Virus record (IMG/VR): IMGVR_UViG_3300025128_000385
Coordinates: 1 to 22,108 of that record
Source: a virus
DNA: 22,108 bases
Direction: 5' to 3' (one strand)
A program made the position numbers and the translations under genes. How positions within the stretch are numbered: the stretch's first letter is position 1; each line of letters begins with the position of its first letter. The notes under the pieces were generated by a model. The model saw nothing but the letters and a program-made list of their open reading frames with translations, did no database searches and was not told the origin of the DNA. Below are positions 16,048-22,108 of the stretch, piece by piece.

Positions 16048-17483
16048 ATCCAATTAGCTAATTCTTCACCATTTATTTCACGCGCAATATTAACTTTATT
16101 TCTAAGAGCTTTTATTATTTTTTCGTCAACAGTTCCTTTAGCTACTAAGTCAATATATAATACTTTATTTTTTTGACCTATTCTATGTGCGCGGTCTTCT
16201 GACTGTATTCTTTTTTCTAAATCATAATTATTAGAATAATAAATAACAGTGCTAGCTTCTGTTAAAGTAATACCATATCCACCAGTTTGAGTGTTTCCTA
16301 TAAAGAAACGAACTGGGTTTTCTGGATTTTGAAACTTTTTTATACAAGCTTGCCTGTCTTCAGATTTAGTTCCTCCATAATATGTACATGAAGATTCTGG
16401 ACCAAACTCATCATTAATAGCTTTTTGTATAGACATAATATCATGAATATAATTAGCCCAGATAATTACTTTACCTGTAGTCTCACCTAATATTTGCATA
16501 AGTTCATTAAGACGATTATTTTTTAATTGTACTGTGTCTCCTTCATCAGTTTTCATATGTCCACATGTAATTTGATGTAATCGTATTAATTGTGTCAATA
16601 CATTGACAGCTGTAAGAGTTTCCCCACTATGTAAAATAGTCATAGCATTTGATTTCATTTCACTATAAGCTTTTTGTTGTTCATCAGTTAGTTCCACTTC
16701 ACGTTTAGTAAATATTTTATCTGGTAAATCTAAACAATCCTTTTTTAGAATACGGTAAGAATGTGGCGACACAGCCTGCCCCAATTGTGCCAAGTTTTTA
16801 AACTTCACAATCTTTTGGTATTTATGGGTACCTCCTGCAGCATTTGCTGTTATAACCACTGCATAGCGAGTTCTAAATGCGTAATAACTTGATTGACCTA
16901 ATATTTCAGGATCTAGGAAATCCATCTGTGCCCATAAATCCATAGGGGATTGGGTAACTGGAGAGCCAGTTAATATCCTACGGTATTTAGTTTCTTTTCT
17001 TAATTGTAAAATAGATTTAGTTCTTTTAGCTTGTGGATTTTTAATTGTAGTGCTTTCATCAACAATCATCATTGATTTACCAATCAAAAATATTTTAGCA
17101 AATTCTAAACCTTTCTTACTGGAGAAAGCTTCTACATTCATTACCATAATTTTAAATCTAAAATCATTGATATCTTTAATGTCTTTTAAATCTTGTCTGT
17201 ATTGAGCACTAGTAGATTGCTTCCAAGCTAATACTTTTTTCTCTATGTAATCTGGAACATGGACAGGTATTTCTTGATCTACCCAATTCATATAAGTTCC
17301 TTTTGGGGCAATTACTAATAGTCTATCTATCTTACCTTTATTATAAAGTATGCAAGCATTATCTAATGCAATTTTAGTTTTACCTGTGCCCATTTCAGCA
17401 AAAATAGCAAAAGCTTCTTTATTCCAACATTTTTTTAATGCATCTTTTTGATGCTGATAAGGCTCAGTTTTAAATTTGTACAT
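16044..17483 (-). CDS. SNF2-family (superfamily 2) DNA helicase/translocase
   Basis: This 479-aa protein has two RecA-like domains. Visible motifs are EMGTGKTK (30-37, Walker A, Lys35), VIAPKGTYMNW (57-67, Ia), VDESTTIKN (141-149, motif II as DEST, Asp142-Glu143), LTGSP (171-175, III), GGYGITLTEA (401-410, V) and QSEDRAHRIGQ (427-437, VI with both arginines). This is a complete, probably active ATPase that moves on double-stranded DNA or remodels forks; phage SNF2 proteins of this size are common. It is the only minus-strand gene. It starts at an ATG ending at 17483 with a weak AAGAAA leader, from a promoter overlapping that of the rightward genes, and it ends 4 bases inside the nuclease gene. 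Confidence 0.9.
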   Translation of the reverse strand: MYKFKTEPYQHQKDALKKCWNKEAFAIFAEMGTGKTKIALDNACILYNKGKIDRLLVIAPKGTYMNWVDQEIPVHVPDYIEKKVLAWKQSTSAQYRQDLKDIKDINDFRFKIMVMNVEAFSSKKGLEFAKIFLIGKSMMIVDESTTIKNPQAKRTKSILQLRKETKYRRILTGSPVTQSPMDLWAQMDFLDPEILGQSSYYAFRTRYAVVITANAAGGTHKYQKIVKFKNLAQLGQAVSPHSYRILKKDCLDLPDKIFTKREVELTDEQQKAYSEMKSNAMTILHSGETLTAVNVLTQLIRLHQITCGHMKTDEGDTVQLKNNRLNELMQILGETTGKVIIWANYIHDIMSIQKAINDEFGPESSCTYYGGTKSEDRQACIKKFQNPENPVRFFIGNTQTGGYGITLTEASTVIYYSNNYDLEKRIQSEDRAHRIGQKNKVLYIDLVAKGTVDEKIIKALRNKVNIAREINGEELANWI

Positions 17484-17500
17484 TTTTTATTTCTTAATTC

Positions 17501-17529
17501 TTGCTTTTAATTATATACCATGTTATAAT
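17501..17529 (+). promoter_or_regulatory. Rightward promoter of replication operon
   Basis: TTGCTT (17501-17506), a 17-bp spacer, then TGT-TATAAT with the perfect -10 at 17524-17529 and the extended -10 TG at 17521-17522. It should start transcription near 17536, about 14 bases before the ATG at 17550. It has the same TGnTATAAT form as the promoter at 15365-15373. Prediction from sequence only. Confidence 0.6.
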
Positions 17530-17538
17530 ACAAATCAA
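17510..17538 (-). promoter_or_regulatory. Leftward promoter of the SNF2 helicase gene
   Basis: On the minus strand TTGATT (complement of 17533-17538, four of six matches to TTGACA), a 17-bp spacer and TATAAT (complement of 17510-17515). Transcription would start near 17503, about 20 bases before the ATG. It physically overlaps the rightward promoter by 20 bp, so polymerase should not occupy both at once. Confidence 0.55.
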
Positions 17539-17549
17539 GAAATAAAATT

Positions 17550-17864
17550 ATGACAGTTTACGTTTTACAAGAAATGGGAAGAAACATTAGATCAGCTGAA
17601 AAGTTTGGTGATTTAAAAGTTTTACTTCCGGACAATAAACAGATAGTTTTATCCTCTGGACCATTAACACATAAATTAAAAAAAGAGTTATCCACATTTA
17701 ATGATGATGACTACTTGTTATTGATTGGTGATCCTGCTATAATAGCTCTAGCTGGCGCGGTTGTTAGTGAAATGAATAGAGGTAGATTTAAATTATTAAA
17801 ATGGGATCGTGATGAGAAACGATACTATGATATAGAAATAGATTTGTGGAGTAGAGATGAATGA
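17550..17864 (+). CDS. Conserved orphan, first gene of replication operon
   Basis: This is a 104-aa soluble protein, all alpha/beta by pattern: strand TVYVLQE, then FGDLKVLLPD, a loop with LSSGPLTHKLKKEL, the acidic motif FNDDDYLLLIGDP (69-81), a helix AIIALAGAVVSEMNRG, and the strand RFKLLKWDRDEKRYYDIEIDL. I recall closely similar small proteins ('FNDDDYLLPVGDP' followed by 'NRGR..LLRWDR') in many alphaproteobacterial phages, placed just before an SSB-like gene; no function is known to me. It is served by the divergent promoter about 20 bases upstream and overlaps the next gene by eight bases. Its leading position suggests early expression. Confidence 0.6.
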   Translation: MTVYVLQEMGRNIRSAEKFGDLKVLLPDNKQIVLSSGPLTHKLKKELSTFNDDDYLLLIGDPAIIALAGAVVSEMNRGRFKLLKWDRDEKRYYDIEIDLWSRDE

Positions 17865-18414
17865 TTTATTAAAAAAAATGCAACAAGATTCAGGGACCAG
17901 GGCCCAGGATAACATGGGAAACATGGGCAAGATTGGTGCAGTAGCAAATGATGTTGCTGATACTGAAAAAGAAATACAAGATTTAGAAGACAAACTTAAA
18001 ACTAAAAAAGATTACAAAAAACATTTGGCAGAGAATGTACTACCTAACCTCTTTGCAGAAGTTGGGTTATCAGAATTAAAACTAGCTGATGGCAGACACT
18101 TAAAGGTTTCCAATTATTATGGTGCTTCTATTAAAGACGCTAAAAAAGAAGCAGCTTTTAATTGGCTAAGGAACAAAGGATTTGGTGATTTAATAAAGAA
18201 CCAAGTCTCTTGTAGCTTTGGACGGGATGAAGATGAGAAAGCTAGAGGATTGATTGATACTTTAAATGAAAAGGGATATCAATCTTCGCAACGCGAGTGG
18301 GTCGAACCCTCCACCCTTCGCGCATTTATACGAGAGCAACATGAAGCAGGTAATGAATTACCTATGGATTTGTTAGGTGCTTTCGTCGGACAAAAAACAA
18401 CGATTAAAAACTAA
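17857..18414 (+). CDS. Conserved phage protein, coiled-coil N-terminus, upstream of SSB
   Basis: This is a 185-aa protein. Residues about 28-60 form a charged coiled coil (VADTEKEIQDLEDKLKTK). A mixed domain follows with LADGRHLKVSNYYGASI (about 76-92), AAFNWLRNKGFGDLIKN (about 99-115), CSFGRDEDEKARGL, and WVEPSTLRAFIREQ near the end, closing with AFVGQKTTIKN. I recall this combination from many phages beside SSB-like genes, but know no function; a partner of SSB or polymerase is a guess. The start is the ATG at 17857, overlapping the preceding gene by eight bases. The stop overlaps the ribosome site of the next gene. Confidence 0.58.
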   Translation: MNDLLKKMQQDSGTRAQDNMGNMGKIGAVANDVADTEKEIQDLEDKLKTKKDYKKHLAENVLPNLFAEVGLSELKLADGRHLKVSNYYGASIKDAKKEAAFNWLRNKGFGDLIKNQVSCSFGRDEDEKARGLIDTLNEKGYQSSQREWVEPSTLRAFIREQHEAGNELPMDLLGAFVGQKTTIKN

Positions 18415-18419
18415 AGGAG
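18414..18419 (+). promoter_or_regulatory. Ribosome-binding site deciding the SSB-like start
   Basis: AAGGAG lies 9 nt before the ATG at 18429. A nearer ATG at 18421 is only 1 nt from this site and opens a 15-codon dead-end frame, so 18429 is chosen. Confidence 0.6.
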
Positions 18420-18428
18420 AATGGCCCT

Positions 18429-19232
18429 ATGGCACAGACTAAAGCAGTTGCAAAAGCAGCGAAGTTAGATCTAGCAGTACTTGCTGGTGACTCAAAAGAT
18501 GCAAGTGGATTTGGCAATCTTGACATGTCAAGAGATGTTATGATTCCTTACATCAACATACTACAAACAACTAGCCCTCAACTTAATCCATCAAAAGCGG
18601 AATACGTTGAAGGAGCAAAAGTGGGACAGTTTTATAATACTGTTTCACAAGAAGTCAGCGCATCATTAAATGTGATTCCTGTACTTTATCAACTAAAATA
18701 CGTGGAGTGGAAACCACGTGAAACTGGTGGCGGACTAGTGGAAATGCATGATGCCTCTAGTGGCATCCTGGGTCAAACTAAACGTGACCAAATGACATAT
18801 AAAGATGTCCTTCCTAACGGAAACTATATTGCTACAACAGCTTACCATTATGTAATGGTTCAAGGTAAAGATGGGAATTGGTCCCAGGCTGTCATTAGCA
18901 TGACATCTACTCAATTAAAAAAGAGTAGACGTTGGAACAGCTTAATGCTTACGCAAAAAGTTGAAGGTCCATCGGGAAGTTTTACTCCACCAACATATGC
19001 AATTGTTTACAAGCTATCTACTGTTAGCGAGTCAAACGATCGTGGTAGTTGGTTTGGGTACCAAGTTGAGAAAGCCGGAATGGTAGAAGATGCGTCTGTT
19101 TATAATGAAGCAAAATCATTTTCAACCGCAGCATCAAGAGGAGATGTCGAAGCTAAACCTGTAGCAGAAGGAGAGCCCGCAAAAGTGGCGCCTCAATCTA
19201 ATAACACAGAAAGCGAAGACGTACCCTTTTAA
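18429..19232 (+). CDS. Putative single-stranded DNA-binding protein
   Basis: This is a 267-aa protein with a beta-rich body: YINILQTTSPQLNPSKAEYV, GAKVGQFYNTVSQEV, LNVIPVLYQLKYVEWKPRE (about 38-100). This is the style of a conserved phage protein commonly treated as SSB-like. The C-terminal 50 residues are disordered and acidic, ending ESEDVPF, very close to the acidic D-D-x-P-F tip that bacterial SSB and T7 gp2.5-type proteins use to recruit partners. It would coat ssDNA at the phage fork and interact with helicase, primase or nuclease. It lies immediately upstream of the primase. OB fold not proven by eye; the tail is the strongest evidence. Confidence 0.65.
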   Translation: MAQTKAVAKAAKLDLAVLAGDSKDASGFGNLDMSRDVMIPYINILQTTSPQLNPSKAEYVEGAKVGQFYNTVSQEVSASLNVIPVLYQLKYVEWKPRETGGGLVEMHDASSGILGQTKRDQMTYKDVLPNGNYIATTAYHYVMVQGKDGNWSQAVISMTSTQLKKSRRWNSLMLTQKVEGPSGSFTPPTYAIVYKLSTVSESNDRGSWFGYQVEKAGMVEDASVYNEAKSFSTAASRGDVEAKPVAEGEPAKVAPQSNNTESEDVPF

Positions 19233-19244
19233 GGGAACGTCTTC
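19215..19244 (+). other. RNA hairpin across the SSB-like stop codon
   Basis: GAAGACGT-A-CCCT-TTTA-AGGG-A-ACGTCTTC: an 8-bp and a 4-bp stem separated by one A·A mismatch, with a TTTA loop. The 5' arm encodes the acidic tail (E-D-V-P), and the stop TAA lies in the loop and inner 3' arm. TTAATAAC follows instead of a T-run, so termination would be weak at best. It may set a lower level of the downstream primase, or protect the 3' end of the SSB message. Confidence 0.6.
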
Positions 19245-19253
19245 TTAATAACC

Positions 19254-19260
19254 TGGAGGT
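19254..19260 (+). promoter_or_regulatory. Strong ribosome-binding site for primase (GTG start)
   Basis: TGGAGGT ends 3 nt before the GTG at 19264 (GGAGG to GTG spacing 4). This fixes the GTG as the start, 10 bases after the hairpin. Confidence 0.65.
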
Positions 19261-19263
19261 TTA

Positions 19264-20757
19264 GTGGAAGAATTCAAATCTATATTTGAAGGTTTAGACG
19301 TAGCTTATGGTCAGCATCAATCCGAAGGGAAGCGTGCTGACGGTAAGCATGAAGGGAAATCTTATATTGTTAAAAAACTTGTTACAGATGAGTTATGGTC
19401 TCAGCATCTTAACGGCGAGGGGCCTTCTTTGGGTATTATTCCTATCATGGCTGATAACACATCCAGATGGGGTTGTATTGATATTGATACTTATCCTATT
19501 GACTATCGTAAAATAATAAACACTATTAGAAAATTACAATTACCATTGGTGCCTTGTCGCTCCAAGAGTGGTGGGTTACACGTATTCTTGTTTCTTAAAA
19601 AACCAATCGCCGCAAAATTGATACGAGCGAAGTTGAGAGAGGCTGCAGCAGCGATAGGACACGCTGACGTCGAAGTATTTCCAAAACAATCCACAATATT
19701 AATTGAGAAAGGAGATTTAGGAAATTTTTTAAATCTTCCATATTATAATGCCAAAAATTCAACTAGGTATGCCTATAAAGATGATGGAACAGCAGCGTCA
19801 TTGCCAGAGTTCATAAACTTATACAATAGATATGCTGTAAGTAATATAGACAAAGTTGCAATGCAGGTATCTGCTGAAGTAATACCAGATGGTCCACCAT
19901 GTCTTCAACAATTATGTTCACAAGGATTTTCAGAAGGTGGTAGAAATAATGGTTTGTTTAATCTTGGAGTTTATCTTCGTAAATTTGATCCAGACAATTG
20001 GAAAACATTATTAGAAAAACACAATCAACAATACATGTCACCACCATTGAGTGCATCAGAAGTTGTGACAGTTCAAAAACAAGTAGAGAAAAAAGATTAT
20101 AGTTATAGATGTAAAGAACCACCTATTAATTCTTATTGTAATGCACAAGTGTGTAAGACACGTAAGTTTGGTATTGGTGGTAATGGTACATCATTAGAGT
20201 TTAGTGCGTTATCTAAATTAGAAACAGATCCACCAGTGTGGATTTTAAATGTAGGTGATACACGATTAGAATTACAAACAGATGAGTTGCAGATACAAAC
20301 AAAGTTTCAGAAGAAATGTATGAATGCTTTGAATACAATGCCTCCTCTGGTAAAACAGTCAGTTTGGCAGGAAACAGTTGAAAGGTTATTTACTAAACTT
20401 CAAACAATTCCTGGCGATTATACTGATGGGTCTGTGGCCGGTCAATTTGAAGCTTTCCTCCAGGAGTTTTGTACCGACCGTGCCCAGGCTCAAAATAGAG
20501 ATGAACTATTATTACGTAAACCCTGGACGGAAGATGGTATTACCTGGTTTAGGTTAAAAGATTTAGCTGATTACTTAACTAGGAATAAATTTACTCATTA
20601 CAATGTAGGTCAGTTAGTTCAAGCTTTAACCAGACTAAAAGGTCAGAATACAAAGTATAATATTAAAGGTAGAACAGTGAGAGTGTGGGGTGTGCCTGCC
20701 TATCAACAACAAGATTCAGCGTTTGACATAAAGGAGGTTGATGGTGCGCCTTTCTAA
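19264..20757 (+). CDS. Archaeo-eukaryotic-type primase, TOTE family
   Basis: This 497-aa protein makes RNA or DNA primers for phage replication. The AEP core covers about residues 1-200: CIDIDTY (71-77) with metal ligands Asp73 and Asp75, SKSGGLHVFLF (100-110) with His106, and DVEVFPKQ (135-142), the third motif. A second region has Cys213, Cys218, Cys283, Cys292 and Cys297 (CNAQVCKTRKFGIG), compatible with an Fe-S or zinc site as in primase C-terminal regions. Residues about 415-477 (RKPWTEDGITWFRLKDLADY onward) look like a winged helix. It ends EVDGAPF, echoing the SSB tip. Start: GTG with strong SD. No helicase domain is fused; helicases are separate genes nearby. Confidence 0.82.
   Translation: MEEFKSIFEGLDVAYGQHQSEGKRADGKHEGKSYIVKKLVTDELWSQHLNGEGPSLGIIPIMADNTSRWGCIDIDTYPIDYRKIINTIRKLQLPLVPCRSKSGGLHVFLFLKKPIAAKLIRAKLREAAAAIGHADVEVFPKQSTILIEKGDLGNFLNLPYYNAKNSTRYAYKDDGTAASLPEFINLYNRYAVSNIDKVAMQVSAEVIPDGPPCLQQLCSQGFSEGGRNNGLFNLGVYLRKFDPDNWKTLLEKHNQQYMSPPLSASEVVTVQKQVEKKDYSYRCKEPPINSYCNAQVCKTRKFGIGGNGTSLEFSALSKLETDPPVWILNVGDTRLELQTDELQIQTKFQKKCMNALNTMPPLVKQSVWQETVERLFTKLQTIPGDYTDGSVAGQFEAFLQEFCTDRAQAQNRDELLLRKPWTEDGITWFRLKDLADYLTRNKFTHYNVGQLVQALTRLKGQNTKYNIKGRTVRVWGVPAYQQQDSAFDIKEVDGAPF
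20731..20737 (+). promoter_or_regulatory. Ribosome-binding site inside primase 3' end
   Basis: AAGGAGG is a near-perfect Shine-Dalgarno lying within the last codons of the primase. Three in-frame start codons follow: TTG 20738 (0 nt away, unlikely), ATG 20741 (3 nt) and GTG 20744 (6 nt). ATG or GTG is the likely start of the nuclease gene. Confidence 0.6.
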
Positions 20758-21037
20758 ATTAAAAAAGGGAATGCAGAGTGAGCAGATAGCCATATTACAT
20801 TTAATAGAAAAAGGTTATTTTGTTTTTAAAAATTTATATGGAGTTGGACCTGCTGACCTCATAGCAATAAATGAAAAAGGAGCAGTAGAAATATTTGATG
20901 TAAAGACTGAAAGCTATCGTAAGACCTGGAAACCAGGAACACGTATATGTAGACGATTAACCCAAGAACAAAAAAAATTAAAGATGAAATTTATATTTGT
21001 AGATAAGGATGGCACATGCAAAGTAAGACAAAGATAA
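20741..21037 (+). CDS. Holliday-resolvase-like PD-(D/E)XK nuclease
   Basis: This is a 98-aa protein (from ATG 20741). The layout matches small PD-(D/E)XK resolvases of the Hjc/VRR-like group: KKGMQSEQIAILHLIEKGYFV with Glu14, GVGPADLIAI (35-43) with Asp39, EIFDVKT (50-56) with Asp53 and Lys55, then a basic turn and strands KMKFIFVDKDG. It probably cuts branched or replicating DNA. It overlaps the primase by 17 bases and the next helicase gene by 22, so the three are translated as a unit. If the GTG at 20744 is used, it is one residue shorter. Restriction-like degradation of host DNA is the alternative role. Confidence 0.72.
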   Translation: MVRLSKLKKGMQSEQIAILHLIEKGYFVFKNLYGVGPADLIAINEKGAVEIFDVKTESYRKTWKPGTRICRRLTQEQKKLKMKFIFVDKDGTCKVRQR

Positions 21038-22108
21038 TACTAGGTCCTCCTGGTACAGGGAAGACACACAATTTATTAAATTTAGTTGAGCAAGAATTAG
21101 CTAAAGGTACACCACCGGATCGTATTGCATTTGTAGCTTTTACAAAGAAAGCTGCTAGTGAAGCAAGGGACCGGGCAATGAAGAAGTTTAATTTAGAAGA
21201 ACAACATCTTCCATATTTTAGAACTTTACATTCATTTGCTTTTAATCAATTAGGATTAACAAAGTCAGAAGTAATGTCGCGTGACAATTACAAAGAGTTT
21301 GGTCAAACGTTTGGTATGGATTTAGGATCTGTATCTGATGGCGTTGATGCGGGAGGAGTATTTACAGTTGATAACCAGCTCTTATCTGAAGTAAATTTAG
21401 CAAGAATGAAATGCATGGATTTAGAACATCATTATAATGATTCTAATTTAGACGTTTCTTGGCACGCATTGTTGAGAGCTCAACGATCTATTGAAGAATT
21501 TAAAAAGAAAAAAGAGATATTAGACTTCACAGACATGATAGAAATGTACATTGAATCAGGTATGACTCCAAAATTAGATGTAGTGTTTGTAGATGAAGCA
21601 CAGGATTTATGTAAACTACAATGGCGTATGGTTCATAAAATATGCCAGAATGCTAAACAAGTTTATGTAAGTGGTGATGATGATCAAGCTATTTACCGAT
21701 GGGCTGGTGCTGATGTAGAGCATTTAATAAGTTTAGAAGGTGATAGGCAAGTTTTACAACAATCATATAGATGTTCACAAGTTATACAGGATTGTTCACA
21801 AGGAATAATTGGACGAGTTCGTAATCGTATACCTAAAAAATGGTATGGTACAAAGAATAAAGGATTAGTTCAATATCACTCTTATCCAGATAGTGTTAAT
21901 GTAGGTGATGATAACTGGCTTATCATGGCAAGAACTAATTATTTATTAGATGAAGTAGAGCGAGACATAAGATTACAAGGTTTATTTTATAAAAGAAATA
22001 ACCGTTTACCTATATCGCAGAAGTTATTAAATGCTACAAGTGCATGGAAAAAATTAAATCAAGGTGGACATGTAGAATTAACAGATGTTAAAGATATATA
22101 TTCTTATA
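21016..22108 (+). CDS. UvrD/Rep-type superfamily 1 helicase (partial, open at right edge)
   Basis: The frame is open from the ATG at 21016 to the end of the window, 364 codons. Motifs in order: ILGPPGTGKTH (8-18, Walker A, Lys16), IAFVAFTKKAASEA (Ia), TLHSFAF (about 73-79), LDFTDMIEMYI, VFVDEAQDL (190-198, Walker B Asp193-Glu194), VYVSGDDDQAIYRWAG (216-231, motif III) and QQSYRCSQ (motif IV). This is a 3'-5' helicase of the UvrD/Rep class, with the C-terminal domain beyond the window. It should unwind the phage fork, assist recombination with the neighbouring nucleases, or both. It begins inside the resolvase gene (22-base overlap, no own SD visible), so translation is coupled. Confidence 0.85.
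   Translation, partial: MQSKTKIILGPPGTGKTHNLLNLVEQELAKGTPPDRIAFVAFTKKAASEARDRAMKKFNLEEQHLPYFRTLHSFAFNQLGLTKSEVMSRDNYKEFGQTFGMDLGSVSDGVDAGGVFTVDNQLLSEVNLARMKCMDLEHHYNDSNLDVSWHALLRAQRSIEEFKKKKEILDFTDMIEMYIESGMTPKLDVVFVDEAQDLCKLQWRMVHKICQNAKQVYVSGDDDQAIYRWAGADVEHLISLEGDRQVLQQSYRCSQVIQDCSQGIIGRVRNRIPKKWYGTKNKGLVQYHSYPDSVNVGDDNWLIMARTNYLLDEVERDIRLQGLFYKRNNRLPISQKLLNATSAWKKLNQGGHVELTDVKDIYSY

Larger units (their letters stand above)
17485..17547. repeat. 11-bp inverted repeat framing divergent promoters
   Basis: TTTTATTTCTT (17485-17495) and AAGAAATAAAA (17537-17547) are perfect reverse complements 41 bp apart. Each copy forms the leader just before its own ATG, so both divergent messages begin with the same AAGAAATAAAA segment. 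It may be a shared weak ribosome site or a protein-binding half-site pair. Confidence 0.6.

Noticed and set aside
18421-18468. ATG 8 bases before the SSB-like start
   Set aside because: Different frame, 15 codons, only 1 nt from the Shine-Dalgarno; 18429 is properly spaced.
15379-20757. A dedicated anti-phage or restriction (TOTE-type) conflict system
   Set aside because: The genes form a phage replication module next to lysis genes; the resemblance is in domain content only. Kept as an evolutionary observation, not as a system call.

Overview
The window is AT-rich and almost wholly coding. Genes are packed head to tail, with stop/start overlaps of 1 to 8 bases at most junctions and no tRNA, rRNA, insertion sequence or CRISPR array that I can see. 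Tail-fibre modules, a P22 gp10-like hub candidate, large internal-virion-type proteins, a GH108 endolysin and a replication module identify it as part of a tailed phage. The absence of a tape measure or sheath among these genes, and the ejection-type proteins, favour a podovirus. The low GC and the style of several proteins (GGTG fibre repeats, the 'GLWANIHAKRKR' box, the 'GTSDDIP..LSDGEF' box, C-terminal 'GGIISL') resemble uncultured marine phages and phages of SAR11/SAR116-type alphaproteobacteria. That placement rests on recall, not on a search.

Layout. Bases 1-2369 are a receptor-binding cluster: the last 34 codons of an S74-type fibre, a GGTG-type fibre, an XkdW-like small protein, a protein made of eight ~22-residue beta repeats, and a fourth fibre-like protein. 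Bases 2378-8458 hold the putative tail hub, small structural genes, two unrecognised virion candidates, a GNAT acetyltransferase and an AGAFGGAR-type DNA-transfer protein. Bases 8469-14137 encode two very large proteins (839 and 1049 aa) of internal-virion character. Bases 14134-15355 are the lysis region: a membrane/coiled-coil peptide, an unknown protein and a GH108 muramidase. Transcription of this block appears to come from the left of the window; I see no convincing promoter inside it.

A new transcription unit starts near 15364 with a palindromic extended -10 promoter and a PD-(D/E)XK nuclease. An SNF2-family helicase follows on the opposite strand (16044-17483), the only minus-strand gene. 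It shares a 66-bp divergent promoter region with the rightward block: two conserved orphan genes, a putative ssDNA-binding protein with an SSB-like acidic tail, a TOTE-type archaeo-eukaryotic primase, a small Holliday-resolvase-like nuclease, and a UvrD-type helicase that runs off the right edge. The replicative polymerase is not in the window and presumably lies further right.

How it may work together (inference): primase, SSB, two helicases and two PD-(D/E)XK nucleases would initiate, unwind, protect and resolve replicating phage DNA. The left block would build the adsorption and ejection apparatus and then lyse the host. The least ordinary parts are the replication module (split helicase/nuclease/primase set, inverted helicase gene, symmetric divergent promoter region) and two strong RNA hairpins, one inside the 3' end of the 1049-aa gene and one over the stop codon of the SSB-like gene.
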